Position numbers and translations under genes: made by a program | Origin: an uncultured Caldisericota bacterium | GTDB lineage: Bacteria > Caldisericota > Caldisericia > Caldisericales > Caldisericaceae | NCBI GenBank assembly: GCA_913055585.1 | Contig: CAJXKN010000003.1 | Coordinates: 1-40,034 of the forward strand | DNA length: 40,034 nucleotides | Reading direction: 5' to 3' | Shown: positions 9,543 to 17,458 of the stretch, piece by piece | Numbering within the stretch: position 1 is the first letter of the stretch | Layout: every line of letters starts with the position of its first letter | Notes under the pieces: model-generated | The model's database searches: none | Told to the model about the DNA's origin: nothing | The model's input: the letters and a program-made list of their open reading frames with translations, nothing else

Positions 9543-9592
9543 ATTTTAAACAATTCTCAATTTATTGCAAAAATACGGAAAAATAGTAAAAT
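9543..9592. promoter_or_regulatory. Divergent promoter pair sharing one palindromic -35 hexamer
   Basis: TTGCAA at 9565-9570 is its own reverse complement. Rightward it lies 16 bases from TAAAAT (9587-9592), giving a start near 9599 for the SPFH gene. Leftward it lies 16 bases from TAAAAT on the minus strand (9548-9543), giving a start near 9536 for pth. The arrangement is symmetric, so one -35 element could serve both directions and polymerase binding would be mutually exclusive. Inferred from sequence only. Confidence 0.6.
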
Positions 9593-9611
9593 TCTTCCAA
9601 GGAGGTACAAG

Positions 9612-10502
9612 ATGGGACAATTTATTCTTTGGCTATTAATTATCATTATTGCATTAATTATTGGTGCTAAAAGTGTGATTATTGTGCATCAGGCTAATGC
9701 AGTGATTGTCGAAAGATTGGGACAATTTTCAAGAAAGCTTGACCCTGGCTTACATGTGATTGTTCCATTTATTGAGGCTGTGCGCAAGGTAGTTGATCTT
9801 AGGGAGCAGGTATGGGATTATCCATCGCAGGATGTTATCACTAAGGATAATGTAGCTGTAAAAATTGATAATGTTATGTATTATATGATTACGGATCCTG
9901 TTAAATCTGTATATGAGGTACAAGATGTAGACCAAGCGATTCTTAAACTTTCTCAAACAACGATCCGTGATATATGCGGTAACCTTACTTTGGATGAGCT
10001 CCTTACATCACGGCAAGTTGTTAATGAAAAACTCAGATCCGTTGTAGATAAAGCAACTGATCCCTGGGGCGTAAAAGTAACACGTGTAGAGTTAAAAGCA
10101 ATTAACCCTCCGCCAGAAATATTAGAAGCAATGACAAAACAGATGAAGGCAGAAAGAGATAAGAGAGCACTGATTCTTGAGTCCGAAGGGGTAAAGCAGT
10201 CAGCTATTCTTAAAGCAGAGGGAGAAAAACAGGCAAAGATTCTTTCTGCTCAGGGCGAGGCGCAAGCAATTATTACTGTTGCAAAAGCAAGAGCAGATGC
10301 TGTAAGGGTATACTTTGACGGAATACATCAAGGAAATCCCACAAAGGATGTAATTGCTATACAGTATCTTAATACGCTTGAAAAAGTATCACAGGGTACT
10401 GCAACAAAGATATTCCTTCCTTATGAATCATCTGCTATACTTGGCTCATTAGGCACAATCAAGGAAATATTTGGTAGTGATAAAGAAAAAAAGAGCAAAT
10501 GA
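9612..10502 (+). CDS. SPFH/Band 7 (stomatin/QmcA-like) membrane-scaffold protein
   Basis: A 296-residue protein with one N-terminal membrane anchor (F-I-L-W-L-L-I-I-I-I-A-L-I-I-G at 4-18). A Band 7 domain follows (V-E-R-L-G-Q-F-S-R-K-L-D-P-G-L-H-V near 37; D-V-I-T-K-D-N-V-A-V near 76), then an A/E/K/Q-rich coiled coil from about 175 to 235. Family members make oligomeric rings on the membrane and are linked to membrane microdomains and protease control. The start is ATG 9612 with AAGGAGGT just upstream; an open frame reaches further left but runs through the promoter. No nfeD partner is present, which is unusual for some subgroups. The end overlaps the radical-SAM gene (ATGA). Confidence 0.92.
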   Translation: MGQFILWLLIIIIALIIGAKSVIIVHQANAVIVERLGQFSRKLDPGLHVIVPFIEAVRKVVDLREQVWDYPSQDVITKDNVAVKIDNVMYYMITDPVKSVYEVQDVDQAILKLSQTTIRDICGNLTLDELLTSRQVVNEKLRSVVDKATDPWGVKVTRVELKAINPPPEILEAMTKQMKAERDKRALILESEGVKQSAILKAEGEKQAKILSAQGEAQAIITVAKARADAVRVYFDGIHQGNPTKDVIAIQYLNTLEKVSQGTATKIFLPYESSAILGSLGTIKEIFGSDKEKKSK

Positions 10503-11188
10503 AAATAGGAGGATTTGATAAATTCTCTCTGATTGATTATCCGAATAAGGTATGTGCTATTATCTTTACTCAGGGTTGTAATTTTAGATGCCCTTTTTGC
10601 CACAACCCTGAGCTTGTCTTACCTGAGCAATTTGTAGAGCCTATTCCTTTTTCTGAGATAGAAAACTTCCTTAAAAAAAGAAAAGGATTGCTTGATGCAG
10701 TGGAAATTACAGGTGGAGAGCCCACTGTTCAAAAGGATTTACTTGATGTTATAAAGAAAATAAAAGATTTAGGGTACCTTATTAAACTTGATACAAATGG
10801 CTCTCATCCTGAAATTATTGAAAAAGCAATTCAAGAAAATCTTGTTGACTATTTTGCAATGGATATAAAAGCACCACTTGAGGATTATTCTCTTGTTGCA
10901 GGTGTAAAAGTGGATACTGAAAAAATCAAAGAAAGTATCAAGCTTATAATGACTGCAAAAGATTATGAATTTAGAACAACAGCAATACGAAGATTCCATA
11001 CAAAGAAAAGTTTTAAAAAAATGGCAATGCTTATAAAAGGCGCAAAAAGATACTATATACAGAATGCACATTATGATAAAACGGTTTCTAAGGAGTTTCA
11101 AAATGAAAAGGTCTTTTTTAAGGAAGAGATTCAGGATTTTTGCGAAGAGGTTAAACCATACGTAGAGCATTGCATTGCCAGGATATGA
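10499..11188 (+). CDS. Radical-SAM activating protein (anaerobic ribonucleotide reductase activase type)
   Basis: A 229-residue radical-SAM enzyme with the cluster motif C-N-F-R-C-P-F-C at residues 27-34 and G-G-E-P near 75. The opening G-G-F-D-K-F-S-L-I-D-Y-P-N-K matches the longer NrdG-like or glycyl-radical activase group, which generates the glycyl radical on an anaerobic ribonucleotide reductase or a related enzyme using SAM. No target (nrdD or a pyruvate formate-lyase-like gene) lies in the window. Its ATG overlaps the stop of the SPFH gene, so the two are cotranscribed. The exact target enzyme is inference. Confidence 0.88.
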   Translation: MKIGGFDKFSLIDYPNKVCAIIFTQGCNFRCPFCHNPELVLPEQFVEPIPFSEIENFLKKRKGLLDAVEITGGEPTVQKDLLDVIKKIKDLGYLIKLDTNGSHPEIIEKAIQENLVDYFAMDIKAPLEDYSLVAGVKVDTEKIKESIKLIMTAKDYEFRTTAIRRFHTKKSFKKMAMLIKGAKRYYIQNAHYDKTVSKEFQNEKVFFKEEIQDFCEEVKPYVEHCIARI

Positions 11189-11223
11189 ACTGCTTAAAAG
11201 GTTTTAAAAAAACGTTTTTTTGA

Positions 11224-11238
11224 TAAAATTAGAGTATG
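11224..11238 (+). promoter_or_regulatory. -10 element placed for leaderless start of the GerMN gene
   Basis: TAAAAT at 11224-11229 lies only 6 bases before ATG 11236, where transcription itself would start. There is no Shine-Dalgarno-like sequence between the two. A 16-base A7CGT7 palindrome precedes it and no good -35 is seen. The message would be leaderless if this -10 is used. Confidence 0.45.
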
Positions 11239-12507
11239 AAAAAGAAAAGAACAAACTTGCAAATATTTTCCTTAGCTTTGTTTGTTATCATTGTATTAGC
11301 AGGTATTTTTCTGTACGTTAGTTTTCGTTCACATACAATAGGAAAAGAAACTTTATTAAAGCTCTACTATTATGACCCTATTGGAAAAGAGCTTGTTCCT
11401 GTGCAAGAGAAGATTGTGCTTCCTGAAAATAGTACACTTGCAGTGGAAAAAGTTGTTGATGCGCTTAAAAATCCGCCTCAAAAAAACTTGTTTCCTCCTT
11501 TGAATAGCAATACCGTAGTAAGATCTGCAAGCGTGAAAAACCATCTCTGCACAATAGATTTAAATAATGAATCTACAAAATTTGTTGAATTATCTGTAAG
11601 AAAAGAGGCAATAAGAGTATATGGGTTAGTTAATTCAATTACAGAACTGCCAAGTATTAATTCTGTCCAGATACTCATTGATGGTAAGAAAAAAACATAT
11701 TTTAATCACTATATACGTATTGATACCCCTCTTTCACATTATTCTGGCATTTTACCTATGGGAAGAGAGGTCTTTCTTTATTTTCCTGATTCTATGGAAA
11801 ACAATCTGCTTCTTGAGAAAAGAGAAGTTGTTTCTCATTCAGACCCTGTTGTTCTGGCAAAGGAAATTGTTAGAGAGCTTTTCTATGGCTCTTTGAAAGG
11901 CCTCCCAAGGCTTTTGCCTGCTGATACAAGAATAAATGATTTTTATATTCGTTCGGGCGGTACTGCTGTTATAGATTTTTCATCTGACATACTGAAACAT
12001 CCGTTAGGTACGCATAACGAAAGTCTTGCTGTATTATCTCTGGTTAATTCACTCACAGAGCTACCGGATATCACTTCTGTGCAGATTCTCATTGATGGAA
12101 AGATTATTCCCACGCTTTTTGGAAGCGTGGATATCTCACATCCAATAAAAAGATTCTTCGGGCTAACAGAAGAAAATGATACAATAATACCATATTATGT
12201 TTATAATAACAACGGGGAGCAATTTTTTACCCCTTTAGTAGAAACAATCCATTCAAAAGATCGGATAAAAACTCTTTTTGAATTTCTAAAAAATCCTGAA
12301 GAAGGATATAATACCTATATACCAAAGGATAGCAAACTTATTGATTATAAAGTAAAAGATTTTGTCCTCACAATGAGTATCACCGTACCGGGTAATGCGG
12401 ATATAGATGATATTAAGCAACAAATTATGCTTTCCTACACTGAATTTCCTTCTGTAAAAAGGATTCAATTAACGATAAACGGGAAGGTATTTTTATTGGA
12501 GAGATAA
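11236..12507 (+). CDS. Membrane-anchored protein with tandem GerMN domains
   Basis: A 423-residue exported or membrane-anchored protein: charged start, one hydrophobic segment (about 9-29), then repeated GerMN-type domains. Two copies are plain. Each ends with L-V-N-S-(I/L)-T-E-L-P-x-I-x-S-V-Q-I-L-I-D-G-K (about residues 135-155 and 275-295) and starts with a Y-Y-D/Y-F-P-like strand. A third, more diverged copy ends near 417 (F-P-S-V-K-R-I-Q-L-T-I-N-G-K). GerMN domains occur in spore-germination protein GerM and LpqB-type envelope proteins; there is no sign of sporulation genes here, so a cell-envelope role is more likely. It is the first gene of the 11236-18571 operon and overlaps the next by one base (TAATG). 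Confidence 0.85.
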   Translation: MKKKRTNLQIFSLALFVIIVLAGIFLYVSFRSHTIGKETLLKLYYYDPIGKELVPVQEKIVLPENSTLAVEKVVDALKNPPQKNLFPPLNSNTVVRSASVKNHLCTIDLNNESTKFVELSVRKEAIRVYGLVNSITELPSINSVQILIDGKKKTYFNHYIRIDTPLSHYSGILPMGREVFLYFPDSMENNLLLEKREVVSHSDPVVLAKEIVRELFYGSLKGLPRLLPADTRINDFYIRSGGTAVIDFSSDILKHPLGTHNESLAVLSLVNSLTELPDITSVQILIDGKIIPTLFGSVDISHPIKRFFGLTEENDTIIPYYVYNNNGEQFFTPLVETIHSKDRIKTLFEFLKNPEEGYNTYIPKDSKLIDYKVKDFVLTMSITVPGNADIDDIKQQIMLSYTEFPSVKRIQLTINGKVFLLER

Positions 12508-13970
12508 TGAGAAAGATTTTTTCGGCTGATTATATTTATGTAGGTAGTGAGAAGAAAGATTATTCAATCCTTGTTGAGGATGGCATAATAAAAGCTATTG
12601 ACAAGAGAAGCCTAATAAGAGAACAGTTTCCTTTTGTTAAAGAGGAACGATACGATGGTTTCCTGTACCCCGGTTTTAATGATGCGCATCTTCATATAAA
12701 AGAAATTGCTCTTCTTCTTTCTTCTATAGATGCAACTAACTGTAAGAATTTTAATGATTTAAAAAATCTCATTCAAAATAGTAACGATGAGTTCATATAC
12801 GTTTATAACCTCAATTTCAATTATCTTTCAATGGATCAATGGAAGGAACTCTTTAATTACAACAAGCCATTGTTCATTCAGAGTAAAGACGAACATTCAG
12901 TTTTTCTAAACAGGGTAGCAATATTGAAAAATAATATTGAGGTAAAAGAGGTAAAAGGTGGGTTTCTTGTCAAAGATAAAGGAAAATTTATAGGGATATT
13001 CAAGGATAGAGCAATAGATCTTGTTGAAAGTGTAAAAGAAAGAACAATTTCTAAAAATGATATTGAGAGAGTTGAAAGATATTTACTTAAGAGGGGTATT
13101 ACATCCGTTACAAATTTTGATTTTTCAGTTTACCCTCTGCTAAAAGAAATGGATGAGTATAAAGAATTAAGAGTGCGGGTGTATCAAGGCATTGCAAAAG
13201 ATGCAGTAAAGGATATAATAAAAGAAGGTATACGTACTAACTTATGTGGTAGTAAGCTATGCTTTGGACCTGTAAAATGTTTTATGGATGGTTCTTTGGG
13301 TTCTCAAACAGCAGCTATGTATTCTGTAAAAGGATTTCCTAATTCCTTTACAATGGAAGATATGGAGCTAAAAGAGATTATTGAATTGGCAAATAGGAAC
13401 AACATTCAAGTTGCTGTCCATGCCATTGGCGATAAGGCGGTGCATACCGTGATGGAGCTGTTCAAAAAATTTGGCAATAAAAGGATGAGAAATAGGATTG
13501 AGCATTTACAATTTATCAACGAGAATGATCTGCCACTTTTGAAAGAGAGCACATTCATTGCATCTATGCAGCCAATGCATGCCATATCGGATGCAAAGCT
13601 TGTTAAGAAGCTCTTGGGAAACTTCAGGTATGCCTATGCATGGAATACAGTCCTGAATAGTGGTAAATTGCTTGCTTTTGGATCCGATGCACCGGTGGAG
13701 GATGCATCTCCTCTTCTTGGAATATATGCTGCTAACAAACGACTGCCACAGAATAATGTACCTTTCATCCCTGAAGAATGCATTTCTGTGAAACAAGCTT
13801 TAGATGCCTATACGATTGGTTCTGCTTTTGCAAGTTTTTCAGAAAATGTTAAAGGTAAAATTGAGAATGGTTATCTTGCAGATTTTGTTATCCTGGATAG
13901 ATCCTTGTTTCATTCTAATGTAAAAGATATAAATGTTGTAAAAAGTATTATTGGAGGAGAGAATGGATAA
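12507..13970 (+). CDS. YtcJ-like amidohydrolase
   Basis: A 487-residue metal-dependent hydrolase of the amidohydrolase superfamily, YtcJ/imidazolonepropionase-like group. Seen: the N-terminal metal-binding D-A-H-L-H near 52; the substrate-channel segment F-M-D-G-S-L-G-S-Q-T-A-A near 258; H-A-I-G-D-K-A-V near 302; R-I-E-H-L-Q near 330; and G-S-D-A-P-V-E near 392. The C-terminus (K-G-K-I-E-N-G-Y-L-A-D-F-V-I-L-D) closes the small beta domain. The substrate is unknown; family members hydrolyse N-substituted amides and formamides. The ATG overlaps the GerMN stop, with GGAGAG just upstream. Confidence 0.9.
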   Translation: MRKIFSADYIYVGSEKKDYSILVEDGIIKAIDKRSLIREQFPFVKEERYDGFLYPGFNDAHLHIKEIALLLSSIDATNCKNFNDLKNLIQNSNDEFIYVYNLNFNYLSMDQWKELFNYNKPLFIQSKDEHSVFLNRVAILKNNIEVKEVKGGFLVKDKGKFIGIFKDRAIDLVESVKERTISKNDIERVERYLLKRGITSVTNFDFSVYPLLKEMDEYKELRVRVYQGIAKDAVKDIIKEGIRTNLCGSKLCFGPVKCFMDGSLGSQTAAMYSVKGFPNSFTMEDMELKEIIELANRNNIQVAVHAIGDKAVHTVMELFKKFGNKRMRNRIEHLQFINENDLPLLKESTFIASMQPMHAISDAKLVKKLLGNFRYAYAWNTVLNSGKLLAFGSDAPVEDASPLLGIYAANKRLPQNNVPFIPEECISVKQALDAYTIGSAFASFSENVKGKIENGYLADFVILDRSLFHSNVKDINVVKSIIGGENG

Positions 13971-15489
13971 TGAAATTGCAATAAAAGTCATTGGCTCTAT
14001 CTTGCAGGATAAGTTTCTTCTGCTGAATGCTATTCGTAATGGTTTAGATAAAGAGCTTTTTGAAAATAGAGAAGAACAAATTCTTGTTGATTATCTATTG
14101 AAAACATATGCAAAGAAGAATGAAATAGCTGACCCTGACCTAATAAAGACAGAACTTGAAGAGAAAGGTATATACACAATAAAATTAGGAGAGCTCATTT
14201 CAAAAGCAAAGTTAGTTAAACCAATTAGTTTTGAATTGCTTGTTGAATATATAGATGTTCTCAAAAGAAGAAAATCTGAAGAGAAGCTTATGCATCTCGG
14301 AAAACGCATTGAAGAATATATAAATACAAAGGGGCATAAGGAAGATCTTACTGAATTTACAGGAGAGCTTATTAACGAATTACATGATATTATGAGGAAA
14401 AGAGTAAAAAAACAACTTTCCCCGCTGCGTACACAGCTCATTATGTTTTCCTCTGAGGTCGAAACAAGAAAGAGTGATGAAAACTTAATTCTTGGCTATT
14501 CCCTGGAACCATTTCATTTCTTAAATGAAACTCTTTCTGGTGCAAGACGCGGATTTTACTATGCCTTAGCAGGCGCACCGAGAAGAGGTAAAACAAACTT
14601 TATGCTTAGAATTGCTTCGTATATTGCAAGTAATGAACACATACCCGTTCTGTACTATTCCTGGGAACAAACTTCAAGAGTATTATTCTTAAGGATTCTT
14701 TCTCAAGAAACGCTAATACCGCCATTTATACTTGAAACATCAAACATAATGAATGACCCTGAGCTTTCCGCACGGTTTGAACAGGGTTATGCAAATACTG
14801 AGAATTATATGAATTATTTGTATCTTATTGAGGGGAAAAGGGAAGATACGATAAGCAGGATACGAAGCCATGCTTTTGCGGTAATGCAAGAGACAGGGAC
14901 AGATAAAGTAGCGATATTTATAGACTACCTTCAGAAAGTACCCACGCCAATTATTTATCAAGATCTCTCACAGCAGGTGGATGAAGTCTCCGGAGGTTTA
15001 GCAAATCTTTCTCTTGAGTTGAATTGTCCGATTTTTGCAATATCTTCATTTGATAAAGAAGGATGTAGGCTTGATTCGCGGGGAAGCAAGGTAAGACCTA
15101 CAATGTTCTACTGTACAGGTGGCGGTGATATAGAGTATGATGCGGATGTAGTAACGGTACTGGCGAAAGATTTTAACGACACTGACACACTTATGGAAAA
15201 GATTGAAAATGCTGCAAAAGAGGGAAGAATAGACCCTGAGCAGATACCTCACTTCGAGATTTTAAATCTCTACGTAGATAAGAACAGGGATACGGTTCAA
15301 GGAGGGAATATCATTATCCAGTATTTATTCCTCATTGAAGATAACAATATTGTAGAAATAGGATACAAGAATATAGAAGAAGAATATACATATGCAAAGA
15401 TTTCACAGATATTTGAATGGATGTTAGAAAATGGCTACCTCGTAAATATGCGGGGCAAATCAGATGAAAAGGAGAGTGATGAAGAATGA
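13963..15489 (+). CDS. DnaB-like RecA-fold ATPase (divergent helicase paralogue)
   Basis: A 508-residue protein arranged like replicative helicase DnaB. An N-terminal helical region (about 1-170) is followed by a RecA-like ATPase domain with Walker A A-G-A-P-R-R-G-K-T near 203-211, S-W-E-Q near 228, Walker B I-F-I-D-Y-L-Q near 319, and G-G-G-D-I-E-Y-D-A-D-V-V followed by D-K-N-R-D, the position of the DnaB arginine finger. Motifs differ from canonical DnaB (S-S-F-D-K-E-G where S-Q-L-N-R is usual), and a long insert and acidic tail are present. It may be a paralogue or the lineage's own divergent replicative helicase; the window cannot decide. ATG 13963 follows GGAGGAGA; the preceding gene overlaps by 8 bases. 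Confidence 0.8.
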   Translation: MDNEIAIKVIGSILQDKFLLLNAIRNGLDKELFENREEQILVDYLLKTYAKKNEIADPDLIKTELEEKGIYTIKLGELISKAKLVKPISFELLVEYIDVLKRRKSEEKLMHLGKRIEEYINTKGHKEDLTEFTGELINELHDIMRKRVKKQLSPLRTQLIMFSSEVETRKSDENLILGYSLEPFHFLNETLSGARRGFYYALAGAPRRGKTNFMLRIASYIASNEHIPVLYYSWEQTSRVLFLRILSQETLIPPFILETSNIMNDPELSARFEQGYANTENYMNYLYLIEGKREDTISRIRSHAFAVMQETGTDKVAIFIDYLQKVPTPIIYQDLSQQVDEVSGGLANLSLELNCPIFAISSFDKEGCRLDSRGSKVRPTMFYCTGGGDIEYDADVVTVLAKDFNDTDTLMEKIENAAKEGRIDPEQIPHFEILNLYVDKNRDTVQGGNIIIQYLFLIEDNNIVEIGYKNIEEEYTYAKISQIFEWMLENGYLVNMRGKSDEKESDEE

Positions 15490-16703
15490 TTCCACAAGAA
15501 TTTATTAAGAAACTTGCAGTAAAAAACAGTAACAAGATTGTTTTGTTAGTAATGGACGGTGTAGGTGGGCTTCCAAACGAATCTTCAAAAACGGAAATTG
15601 AAGCTGCTAATACCCCAAACATAGATGCAGTAGTTAAAAAATCAATTACTGGTATTGCAGACCCTGTTGCAATGGGTATTACTCCCGGTTCAGGCCCAGG
15701 GCATCTTGGCATTTTTGGCTATGACCCAATTAAATATGAAATAGGAAGAGGCATTTTAGCTGCTTTAGGTATTGGTTTTCCTTTAGAAAAGGGTGATATT
15801 GCAGCACGAGGTAATTTTGCAACGCTTGATAGCAACGGGAAAATTACGGACAGAAGGGCAGGGAGGATTCCCACAGCACTCTGTAAAAAACTTACGGAAA
15901 TGATTCAGGAAAAGGTTAAAGAGATTAACAATGTAAAAATATTTATACGACCTGTAATGGATTACAGATTTGCAGTAGTGTTTAGAGGCAAAGGGCTCTC
16001 TGATAAGATTAACGATACTGACCCACAATCTGTTGGTGTTGCTCCATTGAAGTGCACTTATACAGAGGAAGAAGCAGCAAAAACTGCGGAGATTGTAAAC
16101 GAATTCGTCCGACAAGCAAGTAAAGTAATAGAGAATGAGCATCCGGCCAATGGATTGTTGCTCAGAGGATTTTCATCTTATCCTGACATTCCTTCGATGG
16201 AAGAATTGTACGGCTTGCATCCAGCAGCCATTGCTACGTATCCTATGTATAAAGGCCTTGCCAAACTTGTAGGTATGGATGTATTGAAAGTAAATGGAAT
16301 GGATATTATGGATGAGCTTGAAACATTGAAAGAAAATTATGATAAATATGATTTTTTCTATTTTCATGTAAAGAAAACGGATTCGTATGGAGAGGATGGA
16401 AACTTCGAAGCAAAAGTGCATCTCATAGAGGATGTGGATAAAAAAATTGTGCCTGAAATACTCCGGTTGAACCCTGCTGTGTTTGCAATTACTGCTGACC
16501 ATTCTACACCTGCTGTGATGAAGCAACACAGTTTTCATGGTGTACCGTTTGTTTTATATTCTCCTTATGCACGCCCGGACCGTGCGGAATATTTCTCTGA
16601 ACGGGAAATCGGAACAAAAGGCGGATTAGGGAGATTTAAAGCAACAAATGAGATTATTTTAATGCTTGCACATTCATTAAAACTTAAGAAATTCGGCGCT
16701 TAA
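15486..16703 (+). CDS. apgM: Cofactor-independent phosphoglycerate mutase, archaeal-type (ApgM)
   Basis: A 405-residue enzyme interconverting 3- and 2-phosphoglycerate in glycolysis and gluconeogenesis without 2,3-bisphosphoglycerate. Alkaline-phosphatase-superfamily metal and catalytic motifs are visible: L-V-M-D-G-V-G-G near 22; T-P-G-S-G-P-G-H-L-G near 61, carrying the phosphorylated Ser; H-V-K-K-T-D near 294; T-A-D-H-S-T-P near 339; and H-S-F-H-G-V-P near 350. The sequence and length match the archaeal/ApgM form rather than the 510-residue GpmI. The ATG overlaps the stop of the DnaB-like gene (ATGA), and TAATG joins it to the CinA-domain gene. Confidence 0.95.
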   Translation: MIPQEFIKKLAVKNSNKIVLLVMDGVGGLPNESSKTEIEAANTPNIDAVVKKSITGIADPVAMGITPGSGPGHLGIFGYDPIKYEIGRGILAALGIGFPLEKGDIAARGNFATLDSNGKITDRRAGRIPTALCKKLTEMIQEKVKEINNVKIFIRPVMDYRFAVVFRGKGLSDKINDTDPQSVGVAPLKCTYTEEEAAKTAEIVNEFVRQASKVIENEHPANGLLLRGFSSYPDIPSMEELYGLHPAAIATYPMYKGLAKLVGMDVLKVNGMDIMDELETLKENYDKYDFFYFHVKKTDSYGEDGNFEAKVHLIEDVDKKIVPEILRLNPAVFAITADHSTPAVMKQHSFHGVPFVLYSPYARPDRAEYFSEREIGTKGGLGRFKATNEIILMLAHSLKLKKFGA

Positions 16704-17455
16704 TGAAAATTAGCCTGCTGCTCATTGGAGACGAAATCATACGAGGAGAAAGAGAAGACACTAACGCTCATTTTGTTATTTCTATGTTGAAGAGAAAACA
16801 TTTGTATTTGAGCAAATTACTTATTGTGGGAGATGATGAAAACTCTATAAAGGAAGGCTTGCTCTTTTTATTGAACTGCTCCGATATCGTAATTACTTCT
16901 GGTGGATTGGGACTCACGCCTGACGATATTACTCGCTTATCCATTTCAAAAACTCTAAAAAAACCACTTATTAAAGATAAAAAAACACAAGATTATGTAT
17001 TGAAAAGCCTAAAAAGAATTGGAAGGAAAATAGATCAAAATCATTTAAATAGACTTTCTTACTTAATTGAAGGGGCAATGCCAATAGAGAACAGAGTAGG
17101 GGTTGCTCCCGGAATGCATATTATGGTAAATAATAAACAAATTTTTGTTCTTCCGGGAGTACCCATAGAATTTCAGGATATGTATACATACTTTGTATTT
17201 CCTTTTCTAAAGAGCGGAAGGGAAATCTTTGAAAAAACATTTCTTGTAAAACTCAAAGAAGCTGACCTTGTTGATTTGCTTGAGCTAATTGAGAAAAAAT
17301 ATTTGATAAAAACTGCTTCCTATCCTCCCGTACTTGGCGATAAGTTGCTTAAGATTAAACTCATTGGAGATAAAGATGCAGTATATAAAGCCTCAGAATA
17401 TTTCAAAACTTTTTTGAAGAACAGAAAAACAGATTTTAGAGAGGAAATAAATTAG
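16703..17455 (+). CDS. CinA-type molybdopterin-binding-domain protein
   Basis: A 250-residue cytoplasmic protein matching the N-terminal MoCF-like domain of competence/damage-inducible CinA: G-D-E-I-I-R-G-E-R-E-D-T-N at 9-21, T-S-G-G-L-G-L-T-P-D-D-I-T near 66, and G-V-A-P-G-M-H followed by L-P-G-V-P-I-E-F near 134-154. In full CinA this domain hydrolyses ADP-ribose-type dinucleotides and is followed by a nicotinamide-nucleotide deamidase. That second domain is missing here, as in many short COG1058 proteins, so an exact role is uncertain. It overlaps apgM by one base. Confidence 0.9.
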   Translation: MKISLLLIGDEIIRGEREDTNAHFVISMLKRKHLYLSKLLIVGDDENSIKEGLLFLLNCSDIVITSGGLGLTPDDITRLSISKTLKKPLIKDKKTQDYVLKSLKRIGRKIDQNHLNRLSYLIEGAMPIENRVGVAPGMHIMVNNKQIFVLPGVPIEFQDMYTYFVFPFLKSGREIFEKTFLVKLKEADLVDLLELIEKKYLIKTASYPPVLGDKLLKIKLIGDKDAVYKASEYFKTFLKNRKTDFREEIN

Positions 17456-17458
17456 AGG

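Noticed and set aside
9471-9611. N-terminal extension of the SPFH protein by 47 residues
   Set aside because: It crosses the divergent promoter and the AAGGAGGT site ahead of ATG 9612; the family begins with the membrane anchor.
11206-11221. A7CGT7 palindrome read as a terminator
   Set aside because: Stem would be all A-T with no loop, unable to form a stable hairpin; more likely part of a promoter region.
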